Source of the DNA: Paenibacillus solani
GTDB lineage: Bacteria > Bacillota > Bacilli > Paenibacillales > Paenibacillaceae
Reading direction: 5' to 3'
DNA length: 64,000 bases
Assembly (NCBI RefSeq): GCF_001277345.1
Contig: NZ_LIUT01000005.1
Location: 1-64,000, forward strand
The position numbers were made by a program, and so were the translations under genes. This document shows positions 15,986 to 27,700 of the stretch, piece by piece (the stretch's first letter is position 1; the number at the start of each line of letters is the position of its first letter). The notes under the pieces are model-generated. The model was given only the letters and a program-made list of their open reading frames with translations, ran no database searches and had not been told where the DNA came from.

Positions 15986-17344
15986 ATGAAAAAGATTCTT
16001 AGCCTTGCAATTACGGCAGCATTAACTCTTAGCCTTGCAGCATGTGGCGGTTCTACAGAAAGTGCTTCTGGTACGACTACGGATTCATCGGATACAAAAG
16101 CAAACTCCGGTGAAACGCGCACACTTAAGTTAGCTGCTTTGGAAACCGCTTACGGTGCTGATGTATGGAAAGAGATCACAGCCGCATTCGAAAAAGCCAC
16201 TCCAGGTGTAAATGTTGAAACGACCATCGATAAAAATATTGAGGATGTCATTGGACCCGGTATGAAATCGGGCGATTTTCCGGATGTCATCCATTTGGCC
16301 ACAGGTCAGGTCAAAGGCTTGACCGAAACCTTCGTAAAAGATAATAACTTGACCGATCTGACGGACGTGCTGTCTATGACGGTTCCAGGTGAAGAAGTTA
16401 CCGTGAAAGATAAGCTAATCCCGGGCTTTACTGATACGACGATTACCAATCCTTACAATGACGGTAAAACGTATCTTATGCCGATGTTCTACAGCCCTAC
16501 CGGTTTGTTCTATAACGCAGGTCTATTTGAGCAAAAGGGCTGGGAAGTTCCAACGACTTGGGATGAAATGTGGGCTTTAGGCGATAAAGTCAAAGCGGAA
16601 GGCATTTCATTGTTCGCTTATCCGATGCCAGGTTACTTTGATTCCTTCTTTTATGCTTTATTGAACGAAGTGGGCGGAGCAGATTTCTTCAATAAAGCAA
16701 CGAGCTACACCGAAGGAATATGGGAAACGGCCGAAGCTCAGCAAGCATTTGATCTGATTTCTAAACTAACGACAACCTACACGGAAAAAACAGTTCCGGC
16801 AAATGCCAACAAAGACAATTTTACTAAAAACCAGCAGTTAATTTTGGATAACAAAGCGCTCTTTATGCCAAACGGTACTTGGGTCGTCGGTGAGATGAGC
16901 AAGGCTCCTCGCGCGGATGGGTTCAAATGGGGCTTCACAGCATTGCCGGCCTTGAAAGATGGCGGCGACCGTTATTCTTACACCTTCTTTGAACAAATCT
17001 GGGTTCCTGCCAAAGCAGAAAACGCGGATCTGGCAAAACAATTCATCGCTTATCTGTACTCCGAAGAAGCAGCGGCTATTTTTGCCAAAGTTGGCGCGGT
17101 TCAACCGATTAAAGGCATGTCCGACAAGTTGGACGGAGACAACAAGCTCTTCTACAGCATCTATGATAATGGCGCTAAGGCCGCTATGGGCGCATTTGCT
17201 ACAACGGATCCCGTTGAAGGCGTGAACATTTCAGACACGGTATTCCGTTCCATTGATTCCTTGGTGACAGGTGCCAAGACGCAGCAAGAGTGGGTTGACG
17301 GAATCATTAAAGCTAGTGATGAACTTCGTGGTGCATTGAAATAA
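15986..17344 (+). CDS. Sugar ABC transporter substrate-binding lipoprotein
   Basis: 452-residue extracellular solute-binding protein (family 1, MalE-like). Lipoprotein signal peptide with lipobox LAAC at about residues 17-20, then a Ser/Thr/Gly linker and the binding fold (GDFPDVIHLATGQ near 92, YNAGLFEQKGWEVPTTWDEM near 180). It starts an operon with two permeases, a 59-aa membrane protein and the GH112 phosphorylase, so its ligand is most likely galacto-N-biose or lacto-N-biose. Start ATG behind GAGGGGGAA. Divergent AraC gene and a cre-like site upstream suggest induction by ligand and repression by preferred sugars. Confidence 0.9.
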   Translation: MKKILSLAITAALTLSLAACGGSTESASGTTTDSSDTKANSGETRTLKLAALETAYGADVWKEITAAFEKATPGVNVETTIDKNIEDVIGPGMKSGDFPDVIHLATGQVKGLTETFVKDNNLTDLTDVLSMTVPGEEVTVKDKLIPGFTDTTITNPYNDGKTYLMPMFYSPTGLFYNAGLFEQKGWEVPTTWDEMWALGDKVKAEGISLFAYPMPGYFDSFFYALLNEVGGADFFNKATSYTEGIWETAEAQQAFDLISKLTTTYTEKTVPANANKDNFTKNQQLILDNKALFMPNGTWVVGEMSKAPRADGFKWGFTALPALKDGGDRYSYTFFEQIWVPAKAENADLAKQFIAYLYSEEAAAIFAKVGAVQPIKGMSDKLDGDNKLFYSIYDNGAKAAMGAFATTDPVEGVNISDTVFRSIDSLVTGAKTQQEWVDGIIKASDELRGALK

Positions 17345-17374
17345 TTAAGAGGGCGGAAGTCTTAAGAATATCTC

Positions 17375-17414
17375 AGAATAAATGGTGGCAGCCTGTGCTG
17401 GCCACCATTATTCT
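17375..17414 (+). other. Intercistronic hairpin after the binding-protein gene
   Basis: About 14-bp imperfect inverted repeat (AGAATAAATGGTGGC against GCCACCATTATTCT) with no T-run. In such operons, hairpins here keep binding-protein mRNA more abundant than permease mRNA. Confidence 0.65.
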
Positions 17415-17438
17415 GACCGTATGAAGGAGAGAGAAACC

Positions 17439-18332
17439 ATGGATACGAAAAAAGGAAGAGGACGTTTTATCTTCTTCTGTCTAGCACCTGCCGTTCTCCT
17501 TTTCGTTATTTTTTTAATCATTCCTACAATTGATGTTTTTCGGATGTCTTTATATAAGTGGGGCGGCTACACCGATAACAAGACCTTTATAGGCTTTCAG
17601 AATTTTAGCAAGCTGTTTCAGAGTGATAAGTTCTATCAGACCTTTCAGAACAGTGTTCTGCTCATTGTGATCGTTACGATCGTGACCTTTGCCTTCGCGC
17701 TCTTGTTTGCATCGATGCTCACTCGTGAAAAGCTAAAGGGGCAAAACTTCTTCCGCGTTGTCTTCTATATTCCTAACATTCTGTCAGTGGTCGTTATTAG
17801 TGCAATCTTCTCTGCGATTTACGACCCGAACAGCGGGCTTTTGAACGCATTCCTGAACTTGTTTCGCGGATTTCAAGGGGAGCCCATTCTATGGCTGGGA
17901 GATCACAAAATCGTTATTTTTAGTCTTGCAGGCGCTATGATTTGGCAGGCCATCGGCTATTACATGGTCATGTACATGGCAAGTATGGCCAATATCCCCG
18001 AGAGCCTATATGAATCGGCCGAGCTTGAGGGTGCAGGCCGGATGACTCAGTTCTTCGAAATTACGATCCCATTAATCTGGACGAATATCCGTACGACGCT
18101 CACCTTTTTCATCATCAGTACGATTAATATGAGCTTCCTGTTCGTCATGACGATGACGAGCGGAGGGCCCGATGGTGCAACCGAAGTATTCCTGAGCTAT
18201 ATGTACAAAGAAGCGTATACCAACTCCTCGTATGGCTACGGAATGGCCATCGGCGTAATTGTGTTCCTATTTTCATTTGCACTCGCCGGCATCCTGAACG
18301 CAGTTACCAGACGAGAGCATTTGGAATATTGA
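17439..18332 (+). CDS. Sugar ABC transporter permease (MalF/UgpA-like)
   Basis: 297 residues, six predicted transmembrane helices (first at about 10-30) and the cytoplasmic EAA loop (SLYESAELEGAGRMTQFFEITIP) that docks to the ATPase. I start at ATG 17439 because AAGGAGAG precedes it and the sequence MDTKKGRGRF fits the family; a longer frame to 17382 runs through the hairpin. The operon has no ATPase gene, so a shared MsmX/MsmK-type ATPase elsewhere is expected. Confidence 0.9.
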   Translation: MDTKKGRGRFIFFCLAPAVLLFVIFLIIPTIDVFRMSLYKWGGYTDNKTFIGFQNFSKLFQSDKFYQTFQNSVLLIVIVTIVTFAFALLFASMLTREKLKGQNFFRVVFYIPNILSVVVISAIFSAIYDPNSGLLNAFLNLFRGFQGEPILWLGDHKIVIFSLAGAMIWQAIGYYMVMYMASMANIPESLYESAELEGAGRMTQFFEITIPLIWTNIRTTLTFFIISTINMSFLFVMTMTSGGPDGATEVFLSYMYKEAYTNSSYGYGMAIGVIVFLFSFALAGILNAVTRREHLEY

Positions 18333-18344
18333 GGAGGGAAAACG

Positions 18345-19238
18345 ATGAAAACAGACAACCGCTCTCTCCAAGGCGTTAGCAACAAATTATATAAAGGCTT
18401 GATTTATGTTGTGCTGATTGCTTTAGCCATCATCATCCTTATTCCTGTTCTATGGGCGTTCATGGCCTCCGTCAAACAAGACAGCGAGTTTTATGGTAAC
18501 CCCTGGGCGCTCCCGGTTGGAATTCATCTTCAAAACTTTGCCGATGCCTGGCTGAAGGCCAAAATGGGTTCTTTCATGCTTAACTCTGTGTTGGTGACGG
18601 TCTTCGCACTGGCAATTCTGTTGATTGTCGCGTTACCGGCGGCGTATGTGCTGTCACGATTCAAATTCAGAGGAAACGGAATTTGGACTACGATGTTTAT
18701 GGCCGGCTTGTTTATTAATGTCAACTATATCGTCGTTCCTATCTTTCTCATGCTCAACAACGGAGACAAGGCACTTCGCAGTGTTCTGGGACATCCCGTC
18801 TTGCTAAACAACCTGTTTGTTCTGGCTATTGTTTATGCTGCAATGTCACTGTCTTTCACGATCTACCTGATGTCGGGATACTTTAAATCCCTGCCTAAAG
18901 AATACGAGGAAGCCGCATCCGTGGATGGCGCTGGTTATTTCCGCACCATGGTGCAGATTATTATGCCGATGGCTAAACCCAGCATTGTAACGGTTATCCT
19001 CTTCAATTTCCTATCTTTCTGGAATGAGTACATCATCTCCATGACCCTCCTGACCAAACCGGCCCTCAAAACATTGCCAGTCGGCTTGATGAACCTGATG
19101 GCCGCACAAAAATCGGCGGTGGAATACGGTCAGATGTATGCAGGTCTTGTACTAGTCATGCTGCCAACGCTGATTATTTATATGCTGGTGCAGAAGAAGC
19201 TTACCCAGGGCATGACCATGGGCGGGCTGAAAGGATAA
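18345..19238 (+). CDS. Sugar ABC transporter permease (MalG/UgpE-like)
   Basis: 297 residues with six transmembrane helices and the EAA motif (YEEAASVDGAGYFRTMVQIIMP, near 187). Begins 12 nt after the first permease behind GAGGAGGG. Partner of the preceding permease; together they form the membrane channel of the predicted galacto-N-biose importer. Confidence 0.9.
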   Translation: MKTDNRSLQGVSNKLYKGLIYVVLIALAIIILIPVLWAFMASVKQDSEFYGNPWALPVGIHLQNFADAWLKAKMGSFMLNSVLVTVFALAILLIVALPAAYVLSRFKFRGNGIWTTMFMAGLFINVNYIVVPIFLMLNNGDKALRSVLGHPVLLNNLFVLAIVYAAMSLSFTIYLMSGYFKSLPKEYEEAASVDGAGYFRTMVQIIMPMAKPSIVTVILFNFLSFWNEYIISMTLLTKPALKTLPVGLMNLMAAQKSAVEYGQMYAGLVLVMLPTLIIYMLVQKKLTQGMTMGGLKG

Positions 19239-19248
19239 GGTGCTTACG

Positions 19249-19428
19249 ATGAATGATTTCCTAAAGAATTATCTGCGTACTTTGTTGATGCTGATTGTTT
19301 TTATCGTCGGGGTCGGATTGGTTATTGTCGGGCAAAAGGACATCGGTGCTCCCGGACTAGGGCTTATGCTGCTGGGGCTTGCTATGCTGATCACGCTGCT
19401 GTGGCTATACAACCGTAAATATAAATAA
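19249..19428 (+). CDS. Small two-helix membrane protein in the ABC operon
   Basis: 59 residues, two hydrophobic segments (about 9-26 and 33-52) separated by GQKDIGAPGLG, with a basic C-terminus (YNRKYK). Starts at ATG 19249; a GTG at 19240 in frame would add three residues. It lies between the second permease and the phosphorylase with short spacing, so it is co-transcribed. No function assigned; an accessory of the transporter is one possibility. Confidence 0.7.
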   Translation: MNDFLKNYLRTLLMLIVFIVGVGLVIVGQKDIGAPGLGLMLLGLAMLITLLWLYNRKYK

Positions 19429-19443
19429 AGGAGTTTTCCATCC

Positions 19444-21618
19444 ATGAATACAAAACGAGGACGTGTGACGATACCTACTGATATTGACGTCATTCCGCAA
19501 ACGCTGGAGATCATGAAACGCTGGGGAGCGGACGCTGTCCGCGACTGCGATGGCACTGAATTCCCAGCCGAACTGCAGGATGTCGATGCCAAGGTCTATT
19601 CCACTTACTATACAACCCGGAAGGATAACACATGGGCCAAAGCCAATCCAGACGAAATTCAGCAAATGTATTTGATGACACCGTTTTATACGGCAGAAGG
19701 CGGGAGCCTGTCCATTCACCTCATGAAGGGTCTTTATCCGGACATGCTCAAAGTGAACTCCCACGACGATATTCAGCGCTGGTGGGAAGTCGTCGATCGT
19801 ACGACCGGAGAGGTCGTTCCGATCGAACAATGGAGCTATGACGACCAAACCGGCCATGTGACCATTTCAACTCATCCGTTCCATGATTATACCGTTAGTT
19901 TTTTGGCTTACATTATGTGGGACCCGGTTCATATGTACAATGCGGTCACCAACGATTGGAAGGACTTCGAGCGTCAAATGACCTTTGATGTTCGCCAGCC
20001 GAAAACCCGTGAATTCACGATGCAGCGGATTCGTAAATTCATTGACGATCATCCTTATGTCAACGTCATTCGATACACAACCTTCTTCCATCAATTCACA
20101 CTCATATTCGATGAGCTTGCTCGGGAGAAATACGTAGATTGGTACGGTTATTCGGCGTCTGTGAGCCCCTATATCCTCGAACAGTTTGAGGAGGAGGTCG
20201 GGTATAGGTTCAGACCTGAATTTATAATCGATCAAGGCTATTACAACAACAACTATCGGATCCCCAGCAAGGAGTTCCGAGATTTCCAAGCATTCCAGCG
20301 GCGCGAAGTGGCAAAGCTGGCTAAAGAAATGGTCGATATTACCCACGAATATGGTAAGGAAGCCATGATGTTCCTGGGTGATCATTGGATCGGCACCGAG
20401 CCGTTTATGGAGGAATTTGCTTCGATCGGTCTTGATGCCGTAGTAGGCAGTGTAGGCAACGGTTCGACGCTAAGATTGATCAGTGACATTCCCGGCGTTA
20501 AATACACGGAAGGCCGTTTCTTGCCTTACTTTTTTCCCGATACCTTCCATGAAGGTGGAGATCCCGTTAAAGAAGCCAAAGTGAATTGGGTTACCGCCAG
20601 ACGCGCGATCCTTCGTAAACCCATTGACCGGATCGGCTACGGCGGATATCTGAAGCTTGCCCTTGATTTTCCAGAGTTTGTTGACTATGTAGAAAGCGTT
20701 ACGGATGAGTTCCGTACCCTCTATGACAACGTGCAGGGGACGACACCGTACTATGTTAAAACGGTAGCCGTGCTTAACTGTTGGGGTAAAATGCGGGCCT
20801 GGGGCAACCATATGGTCCATCACGCACTGTACTACAAGCAAAATTACAGTTATGCCGGCATTATTGAAGCACTTTCCGGGGCGCCTTTCGATGTGAGATT
20901 CATCAGCTTTGACGATATTAAAGAAGATCCTTCCGTTTTAGATGGAATTGATGTGATATTAAATGTTGGTGATGCGGATACAGCCTATACGGGCGGGGAG
21001 TGGTGGCTCGATACCGATATCGTTACCGCGGTAAAAAGCTTTGTTCATAAAGGCGGCGGATTGATTGGTGTTGGCGAGCCCACAGCGCATCAAGCCCAAG
21101 GACGCTTCTTCCAGCTGGCAAATGTTCTCGGCGTAGAAGAAGAACGCGGCTTTACCCTGGGATACGATAAGTATAACTGGGAGGAGCATGATCATTTCAT
21201 TACAGCGGATTGCAAAACAAATCTGGACGGAAGCAAGGAAATCGACTTTGGCGAAGGCAAAAAGAATATTTTTGCCCTCGAAGGCACTACGATTCTCCGT
21301 CAAAAGGACAAGGAAGTTCAACTCGCAGTGAATGAATTCGGTCAGGGGCGAAGCGTATATATTAGCGGTTTGCCGTACAGCTTTGAGAACAGCCGCCTAT
21401 TGTACCGTGCGATCCTTTGGAGCGCCAGCAGTGACCATGAGCTGAACCGCTGGTTCAGCGAGAACTATAATGTAGAAGTTCACGCCTATGTAAAGAACGG
21501 CAAATACTGCGTGGTGAACAATACGTATGAGCCGCAGGAAACGGTCGTTTATCGCGGTGACGGTTCCAGCTTCTCACTGAAGCTGGAAGCGAATGAGATC
21601 AAGTGGTACGAGATTTAA
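19444..21618 (+). CDS. 1,3-beta-galactosyl-N-acetylhexosamine phosphorylase (GH112)
   Basis: 724-residue GH112 enzyme, cytoplasmic (no signal peptide). It phosphorolyses Gal-beta-1,3-GalNAc or Gal-beta-1,3-GlcNAc to galactose-1-P and the N-acetylhexosamine, saving one ATP. Recognised from the N-terminus (GRVTIPTDIDVIPQTLEIM, WGADAVRDCDGTEFP), the barrel motifs (GDHWIGTEPF, GSVGNGSTLRL, EGRFLPYFFPDTFHEGGD) and the usual length. Encoded directly after the importer genes; the product of the GH101 enzyme downstream (Gal-beta-1,3-GalNAc) is its natural substrate, so galacto-N-biose preference is inferred. Confidence 0.93.
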   Translation: MNTKRGRVTIPTDIDVIPQTLEIMKRWGADAVRDCDGTEFPAELQDVDAKVYSTYYTTRKDNTWAKANPDEIQQMYLMTPFYTAEGGSLSIHLMKGLYPDMLKVNSHDDIQRWWEVVDRTTGEVVPIEQWSYDDQTGHVTISTHPFHDYTVSFLAYIMWDPVHMYNAVTNDWKDFERQMTFDVRQPKTREFTMQRIRKFIDDHPYVNVIRYTTFFHQFTLIFDELAREKYVDWYGYSASVSPYILEQFEEEVGYRFRPEFIIDQGYYNNNYRIPSKEFRDFQAFQRREVAKLAKEMVDITHEYGKEAMMFLGDHWIGTEPFMEEFASIGLDAVVGSVGNGSTLRLISDIPGVKYTEGRFLPYFFPDTFHEGGDPVKEAKVNWVTARRAILRKPIDRIGYGGYLKLALDFPEFVDYVESVTDEFRTLYDNVQGTTPYYVKTVAVLNCWGKMRAWGNHMVHHALYYKQNYSYAGIIEALSGAPFDVRFISFDDIKEDPSVLDGIDVILNVGDADTAYTGGEWWLDTDIVTAVKSFVHKGGGLIGVGEPTAHQAQGRFFQLANVLGVEEERGFTLGYDKYNWEEHDHFITADCKTNLDGSKEIDFGEGKKNIFALEGTTILRQKDKEVQLAVNEFGQGRSVYISGLPYSFENSRLLYRAILWSASSDHELNRWFSENYNVEVHAYVKNGKYCVVNNTYEPQETVVYRGDGSSFSLKLEANEIKWYEI

Positions 21619-21643
21619 AATGTGGCCCATTGTAAATAGAAGA

Positions 21644-21681
21644 GGTTGTCCCGGCAAGAGGAACATGATCCCGGGACAACC
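21644..21681 (+). other. Hairpin between GH112 and GH101 genes
   Basis: Perfect 11-bp stem GGTTGTCCCGG/CCGGGACAACC without a T-run. It may act as a weak terminator or processing site separating the importer/phosphorylase operon from the giant hydrolase gene. Confidence 0.65.
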
Positions 21682-21734
21682 AATGTACTGAAAATCCAGA
21701 TGAAAACCCAAAAGGAGTTGGTGGTAAAAATTAT

Positions 21735-21750
21735 TTGCAAGCGCTTACGT
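21735..21750 (+). promoter_or_regulatory. cre-like site before the GH101 gene
   Basis: TTGCAAGCGCTTACGT: one mismatch to the CcpA consensus, with the near-palindromic AAGCGCTT core. It shares 14 of 16 positions with the site before the ABC operon. Confidence 0.65.
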
Positions 21751-21793
21751 GTTATGTAAGGCAATTTGAAACCATAGTAGGAGGGGCTAATAC

Positions 21794-24700
21794 GTGCGGA
21801 AAAAAAGTAATAACAAGATGCCTAGATTTCTTATCTGGATGATGGTTTTGTTAATGGCTTTCAGTCAGTTGATACTTATTCCGGGGAACTCTTCTTTTGC
21901 AGCAGAAGAAGGCGGCGGAGATTCTCCCATTGCGGCAGAAGAAAAAATAATAGTCAGTATTCCTAAAATTTCAGTTGAAACTTACGTAGGTGAGCAGCCG
22001 TTACTTCCTTCAGTAGTGCAAGCAGTGTATAGCGATACCACCACCACGGAAGTTGCAGTAACCTGGGATTCGATCGATCCTTCGGACTATGCGCAGGCGG
22101 GTACTTTTAGCGTAGAGGGAAGCGTGCAGGATACGAGCGTCAAAGCTGAAGCTGCAGTCACGGTTATGGATAAGCCTGAGGTTCCAAGTGATAAGGTAGA
22201 TCTGGAGAGCTTTCTTGATGAAATAAAGAACAACGTTCCTGAAGGTCAAGAAATGGTATCTTATACGAACAATTATCAGTCTATGGAACCCGAGGCCATG
22301 ACATTCGTTCATGGAAACGGATCGGCTTCTGTTAATAACGGACTGACAGTAGCGATTAGTAATTTGGGAAGTAGCGGAGCGATAGCAACATGGGATAAGG
22401 CTCCTTGGCTTTCCGCAGGCATCATTGATACAACGATGCGTTATACCAGTACAAGCCAAGGTAATATCGGTTTTGTTCTGGGATCCAACGACAGTCAAAA
22501 AGGGATGTCTATCCGTTATGACGCCGGCACTACCTGGGTCATTCAGAATCCGGACGGGACTGGCAAATGGGAAACATTTAAAGGACCGGAATTAAAAATG
22601 GATACGGATTATCACATTCAAATCGGCTTTAGCGGTACGAAGCTCTTGGTTATTGTGGACGGAGAGACGTATTACAATGAGGATACGGATTTAATGAGTC
22701 AGGTGTCCGGGTTAGGCCAGGTTGGTCTATACAAGCGCTTTGCAACAGGAGAAGTTACCATTAAGGAGCTGCGCATCGCAGGCGCAGGTACGAAGGATAA
22801 ACCTTCAAACGTAATTAATTATGTTCAAGATTATGAAGATCCGAGTTATATCCCGAATTGGTCAGGGTTAAATGCCACCGTTGTGACTGATCTTACGGGG
22901 AATAGAGTACTCTCCCTTAAAAAAGGGTCAAAAGAACGTGGCGTCGATTTGGATTCCCCGCAAATTCAACAAGGCACTCTCTCCTTAGATTTCAAACTAA
23001 TTAATCCGGAGAAGCTGGGGAGTGGGCAAGGGTTTGCTTTTGGATTCAGAATGAACGATGACGCGAGCATTTTTAGTGAAATCGGGGTAGATCCTAGTCA
23101 ATGGATACCGGAATCCAGCAGCGGTTGGGGAAGCAAGATGAATATCCCTTACCCGCTTCAAGGACGCTGGAACAATCTCATGTTCAATTTTAACGAAAAA
23201 ACAATAACGGTTTACATGAATAAAAAGCTCATAGGCGACATTACGTTTGATCAATTTACAGAAGTGGCCGGGCGCTTCGGTCTGCGCATCAGAAGCACTG
23301 TAGAGCTGCAGATTGACAATGTACAGTATACGAACCAGATCATTGAACCCAAACAAATTGTACAATACAACAATGATTTCGAAGATGGAATTAAGGGGAC
23401 CTGGAATGGTGCCGATGCTACGATTCTTACGGAAGGCAGCAATAAAGTATTAAAGCTCTCCGGGATCACGCACAAAGCAATCAATATGGATGCACCATCC
23501 TTACAAAGTGCGACCTTTATGTTGGATGTAAAACCTACGTCAAATGATCTCGGATTTGTGATCGGCGATGACGCAGTTGTTAAATATGAAGGCACGAAGT
23601 GGACATTGAAAAAGGGTGCCGACAACATTGATTTTGTTGCATCCGATATTACCGATTTCAGTCCTAAACCTTATAGCTGGAATAAAATCGGTCTCCAGTA
23701 TTCCAATTCAGCCGTTACCTTAAGCATTAACGGTGCTGAATTGCACGCAAGCTTATCTGGAGGACAGCAATTCGGAGAAGGACGTTTTGGGGTGAGTGCC
23801 CAGGATTCTATTTATATTGATAATATTCTCTTTACCGAAGAGTTCCCTGAGATGAATACATCTGTGGGTGCCGATAAAATGAGGTATGAAGAGTATTATG
23901 AAAGCGATTCCGTACTCAATTGGGAAGGTTTAAGCGGTACGCCGCAGATCTCGGGCGGATATCTGCACGGCACACTTGAAGCGGGATCAACTGCTGTCAA
24001 TAAAGACGTATCCCCAGTGGCAAACGGGATATATCAAGTGAAAATGCAGGCGGATGGAGCTGCCGGCATCAAAGTAGGGAACATCTCGATTTATGAAGAC
24101 TCTCCGGGAAGTTGGAAATACAAGCAAGACGGCAGCACTGATGCCATTGACATTGGCAGCGCTACAGCCCTTGCACCCGGCAAAGATTATACGCTGCGCG
24201 TAGAAATCATTGAGAACGAGTTAGGTCTTTATGTGAATGGAATTAAGGTTGGCAGTACGAATGTGAATGGATATGCGCAAGGCTACTTTGGCATTTATAA
24301 TGCCGGCCACGAAGCGATCCAGATTCAGATTGACGCAATCACGGCTGAAGAAATTCGGGTGTACACACCGGACTATTCGGCGCAGAACTGGGGCCCGCTT
24401 GATAGTAGTAAACCGGAAGTGCTCTCTCATGGTGATGGTCAAGTTCAGTTGACCATGCCTGGAGTGACACTCGCCGTGGATAAGGACAGTCCGAAATTCA
24501 TGGATCAGCAGGTGAGTTTTGATTTCAAAACGAGCGTGTCTGCAGGATCCGATGGTGGCCGGTATGGATTTGTATTAAGAGGGTCGGCTGCCGACCGGTA
24601 TGTATCGGTGGTTCACGATATTAACGGGAAGTGGAAAGTCACGGCAGACGGGAATGAGGTCTCCTTCCCTGGTACTTATCAGATGAAAGCAGATACGTTC

Positions 24701-27700
24701 TATCACATCGAGCTTCGTTTGGTAGGAACGACGGTTAGTTTAAAAATTACCGATTCCCAGGGCGTAACTACGGATTTGGGTACGGTAACGGAAGAAAAAA
24801 TGACCTTAGAGCCAGGCTGGTTTGGGCTTCGTTCCTGGTATAGCTCCAAGGATCTGACCGTCAGCCGATTGAAGATGATGGAACTGGAGTCACTGCCTAA
24901 GCTGCAGCTAAATTCGGAGACGGATACGATCGAGAAGGACGGCCTGAAGGTTACGGTATACAAGGATTTTCCGGGTATTGTAGATTATCAACTCGATAAT
25001 CACTTGCTACAGGCCGATGTGGAGCAATCAAACAGCTTGAAGATTAACAACAAGGATTATGTGCCGCACACAGTATCGAAAAAAGAGAGCGACAGTAAAT
25101 ATCAATATACGATGACGGTTGATGAGATCGGCGTTGTGATGGAGGGACATCTCGAGGTCAAGGCGAACCATGTAGTTCGTTTTGAAATTGATAAAATTAC
25201 CGAGAACTCAGACTTCTTAGTGCGTTCAATCCAATTGAACAATTCGCTGATCCACGTGAACAGCTCGATGGATCAGGCAACGTATGCGTGGAATAAATCG
25301 GATGGACAGTGGCACGGAATTACGGAAGAATTGGTAGATAACCTGTCTCTTATGAAGCAAAGCGGTACGAGCGGAGTTACGATGGCTATGGTAAGCGGAG
25401 ATGGCCTCGGAGCATCGGTAGAGAACAACGTAATGAGCGGCGGTAATAAATTGATTATTGCCACCGAGAAGAAACCGCTTGTCAATAAAGTAACAGTGAA
25501 GCCGGGCAGTTGGACTTATCGTCACCTTCAAAGCAAAGAGACCGAAGCGCTGCCATGGTATGAAGTGGTTATTACCGGAGAACGGAATAACGACGGGAAA
25601 ACGGATTGGCAGGATGCGGCCGTCGCTTACCGGACGGAAATTTACAGAGAGCCGTTTGGCGCACAGGACATGAAGAACAATCTGATGTACATTGCCTTCA
25701 ACTTTGCAAGCCAAGCGAACGATCCGTTCTTGAACAGTTTGGATACAGGGAAAGTTCTGTACAACTATACGGATGGTTTTGGACAGATGGTCCTCCATAA
25801 GGGGTATCAGGCGGAAGGGCACGATGATGACATTCCTTCCTATTCCAATATCGGCGTAAGACAAGGCGGATTGGAAGAATTCAACTATTTGATTGACGAG
25901 GGAGATAAGTACAACCTCAGCGTCGGCGTTCACTTGAATGCGACAGAGTACCAACTGGATGCCAACGAATTGTATTACTCCAACCTTACCGGGGCCACAG
26001 CGAATGGGCCGAAAACAGATAGGCTCTCCAAAGGTTGGGATTGGATCGATACGGCCTATTATGTAGATCAAACGAAGGAAGTTTTGGGTGGGGAACTGAA
26101 ATCACGGTTCACAAATCTGTATAATCTCACGAAGGACCCTAACGACCCCAATGACCCTGCGCTGGATTTCTACTATATAGACGTGTATACAGGCAATGAC
26201 TACAACGCTTATAAGTTGTTGCAATACGCCAATGAACTTGGAATCAAAATCGGAACAGAATTTGCCGGTCCGATGGAGCCGGGTGCAAGCTTTGTTCACT
26301 GGGGCCCGGATTTGGGATACCCGAATAAAGGAAATAGCAGTATTCTTTCAAGAATGGTGAAGAATGACCTGGATATTTTTGTAGGTAATGCCTTGTTCAA
26401 AGGACAGAAAATTCCGGGCGTTACAACTTGGGGAGATTCCAAGCCGGATGTACAGCAAGGTGTAACGGTATTCTTCAATGAGGTACTACCGACGAAGTAT
26501 ATGCAACATTTCGGTGTGCTGAAATATGAGGAAGATCAAATCACTTTTGATGACGAAGTAATGTCTAAGCGGAATAAAGCCACCGGTATGATCGAGCTTA
26601 CCAAGAACGGAAAGCTGATCTCTTCTTGGAAAGATACGGGGACGACTACCGACGAATCGGTTCGTCATACAGGCGAGGCCAACTCTCTGATTCCATGGGT
26701 TTGGGATATTAAGACCAATAATACCCTGGGCGTTAACGATGGTGCGAAGCTGTACCACTGGAATACAACGGGTAGATCAACCACATGGGAATTGACGGAT
26801 GAATTTAAAGATGTGGGTCAGTTTAAAATGTACGAGTTGACTCAACAAGGTAAAGTTCTTGTAGAAACTCTTAATGCGCAGAATGGATCGCTTACCATCG
26901 ACAAGGCAAAGAAAAACACGCCATATGTACTGTATCCGGCTTCTGCCGACGCGCTGACCTTGGTGCCTAACGCAGGTAATTGGGGAGAAGGTAGCCTGAT
27001 TAAGGACTTTGCCTTCAACTCAGAGCAGTTCAATGAACCGGGGTCATGGACAGTCGATGATCCGGCTAACATTACAATCGAAACTGTTCAAGGAGATGCA
27101 GAATACGACATCACCAAAGAAATGAACAATTCGAATTGGAATAGATATGCACAGGTCGGCAGCAAAGCCGGTGTGTTATCTCAGGAAATTACCGGACTGC
27201 AACCGGGTCAGGATTACACTGTAGGGGTATGGACCCTGACGGAAAAGGGAAGAAAGTCCTCGCTTGAGGTTACGGTAAACGGTAAAGTCTATTCCAATGA
27301 AGTGACAGGGAAGGACGGCATTCATAAATCGTCTTTCAAATACGTGGATACAAAGTGGCAAAGAATGAGCGTGGAATTCAAAGTCCCTGAGGGGGTTACT
27401 ACGGCAACCGTCAGGCTTGTAGCTGATGAGGGAGCGGGTACTGTACTATTTGATGATGCTCGCATTTGGAAGCATACGACGGTGGAGAAGGATCCTACGA
27501 ACAAGGGCTACGTTGTCTACGAGGATTTTGAAAATGTGTATGAAGGTTGGGGGCCGTTCGAGTATGGCGGCGGAAGCAGAAAAATTCATATTGCATCTGA
27601 CCGAAGCAACCCTCATGACAATAATCCAATCGTTCAAGCATCCGAGAATAAAGTCGGTCCAGTGATGACCTGGGTTCTTGACGGAGAGAATTCGTTGAAA

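Noticed and set aside
25226..26071. 281-codon minus-strand frame inside the GH101 gene
   Set aside because: Shadow of the long coding region; no ribosome site or recognisable protein features.
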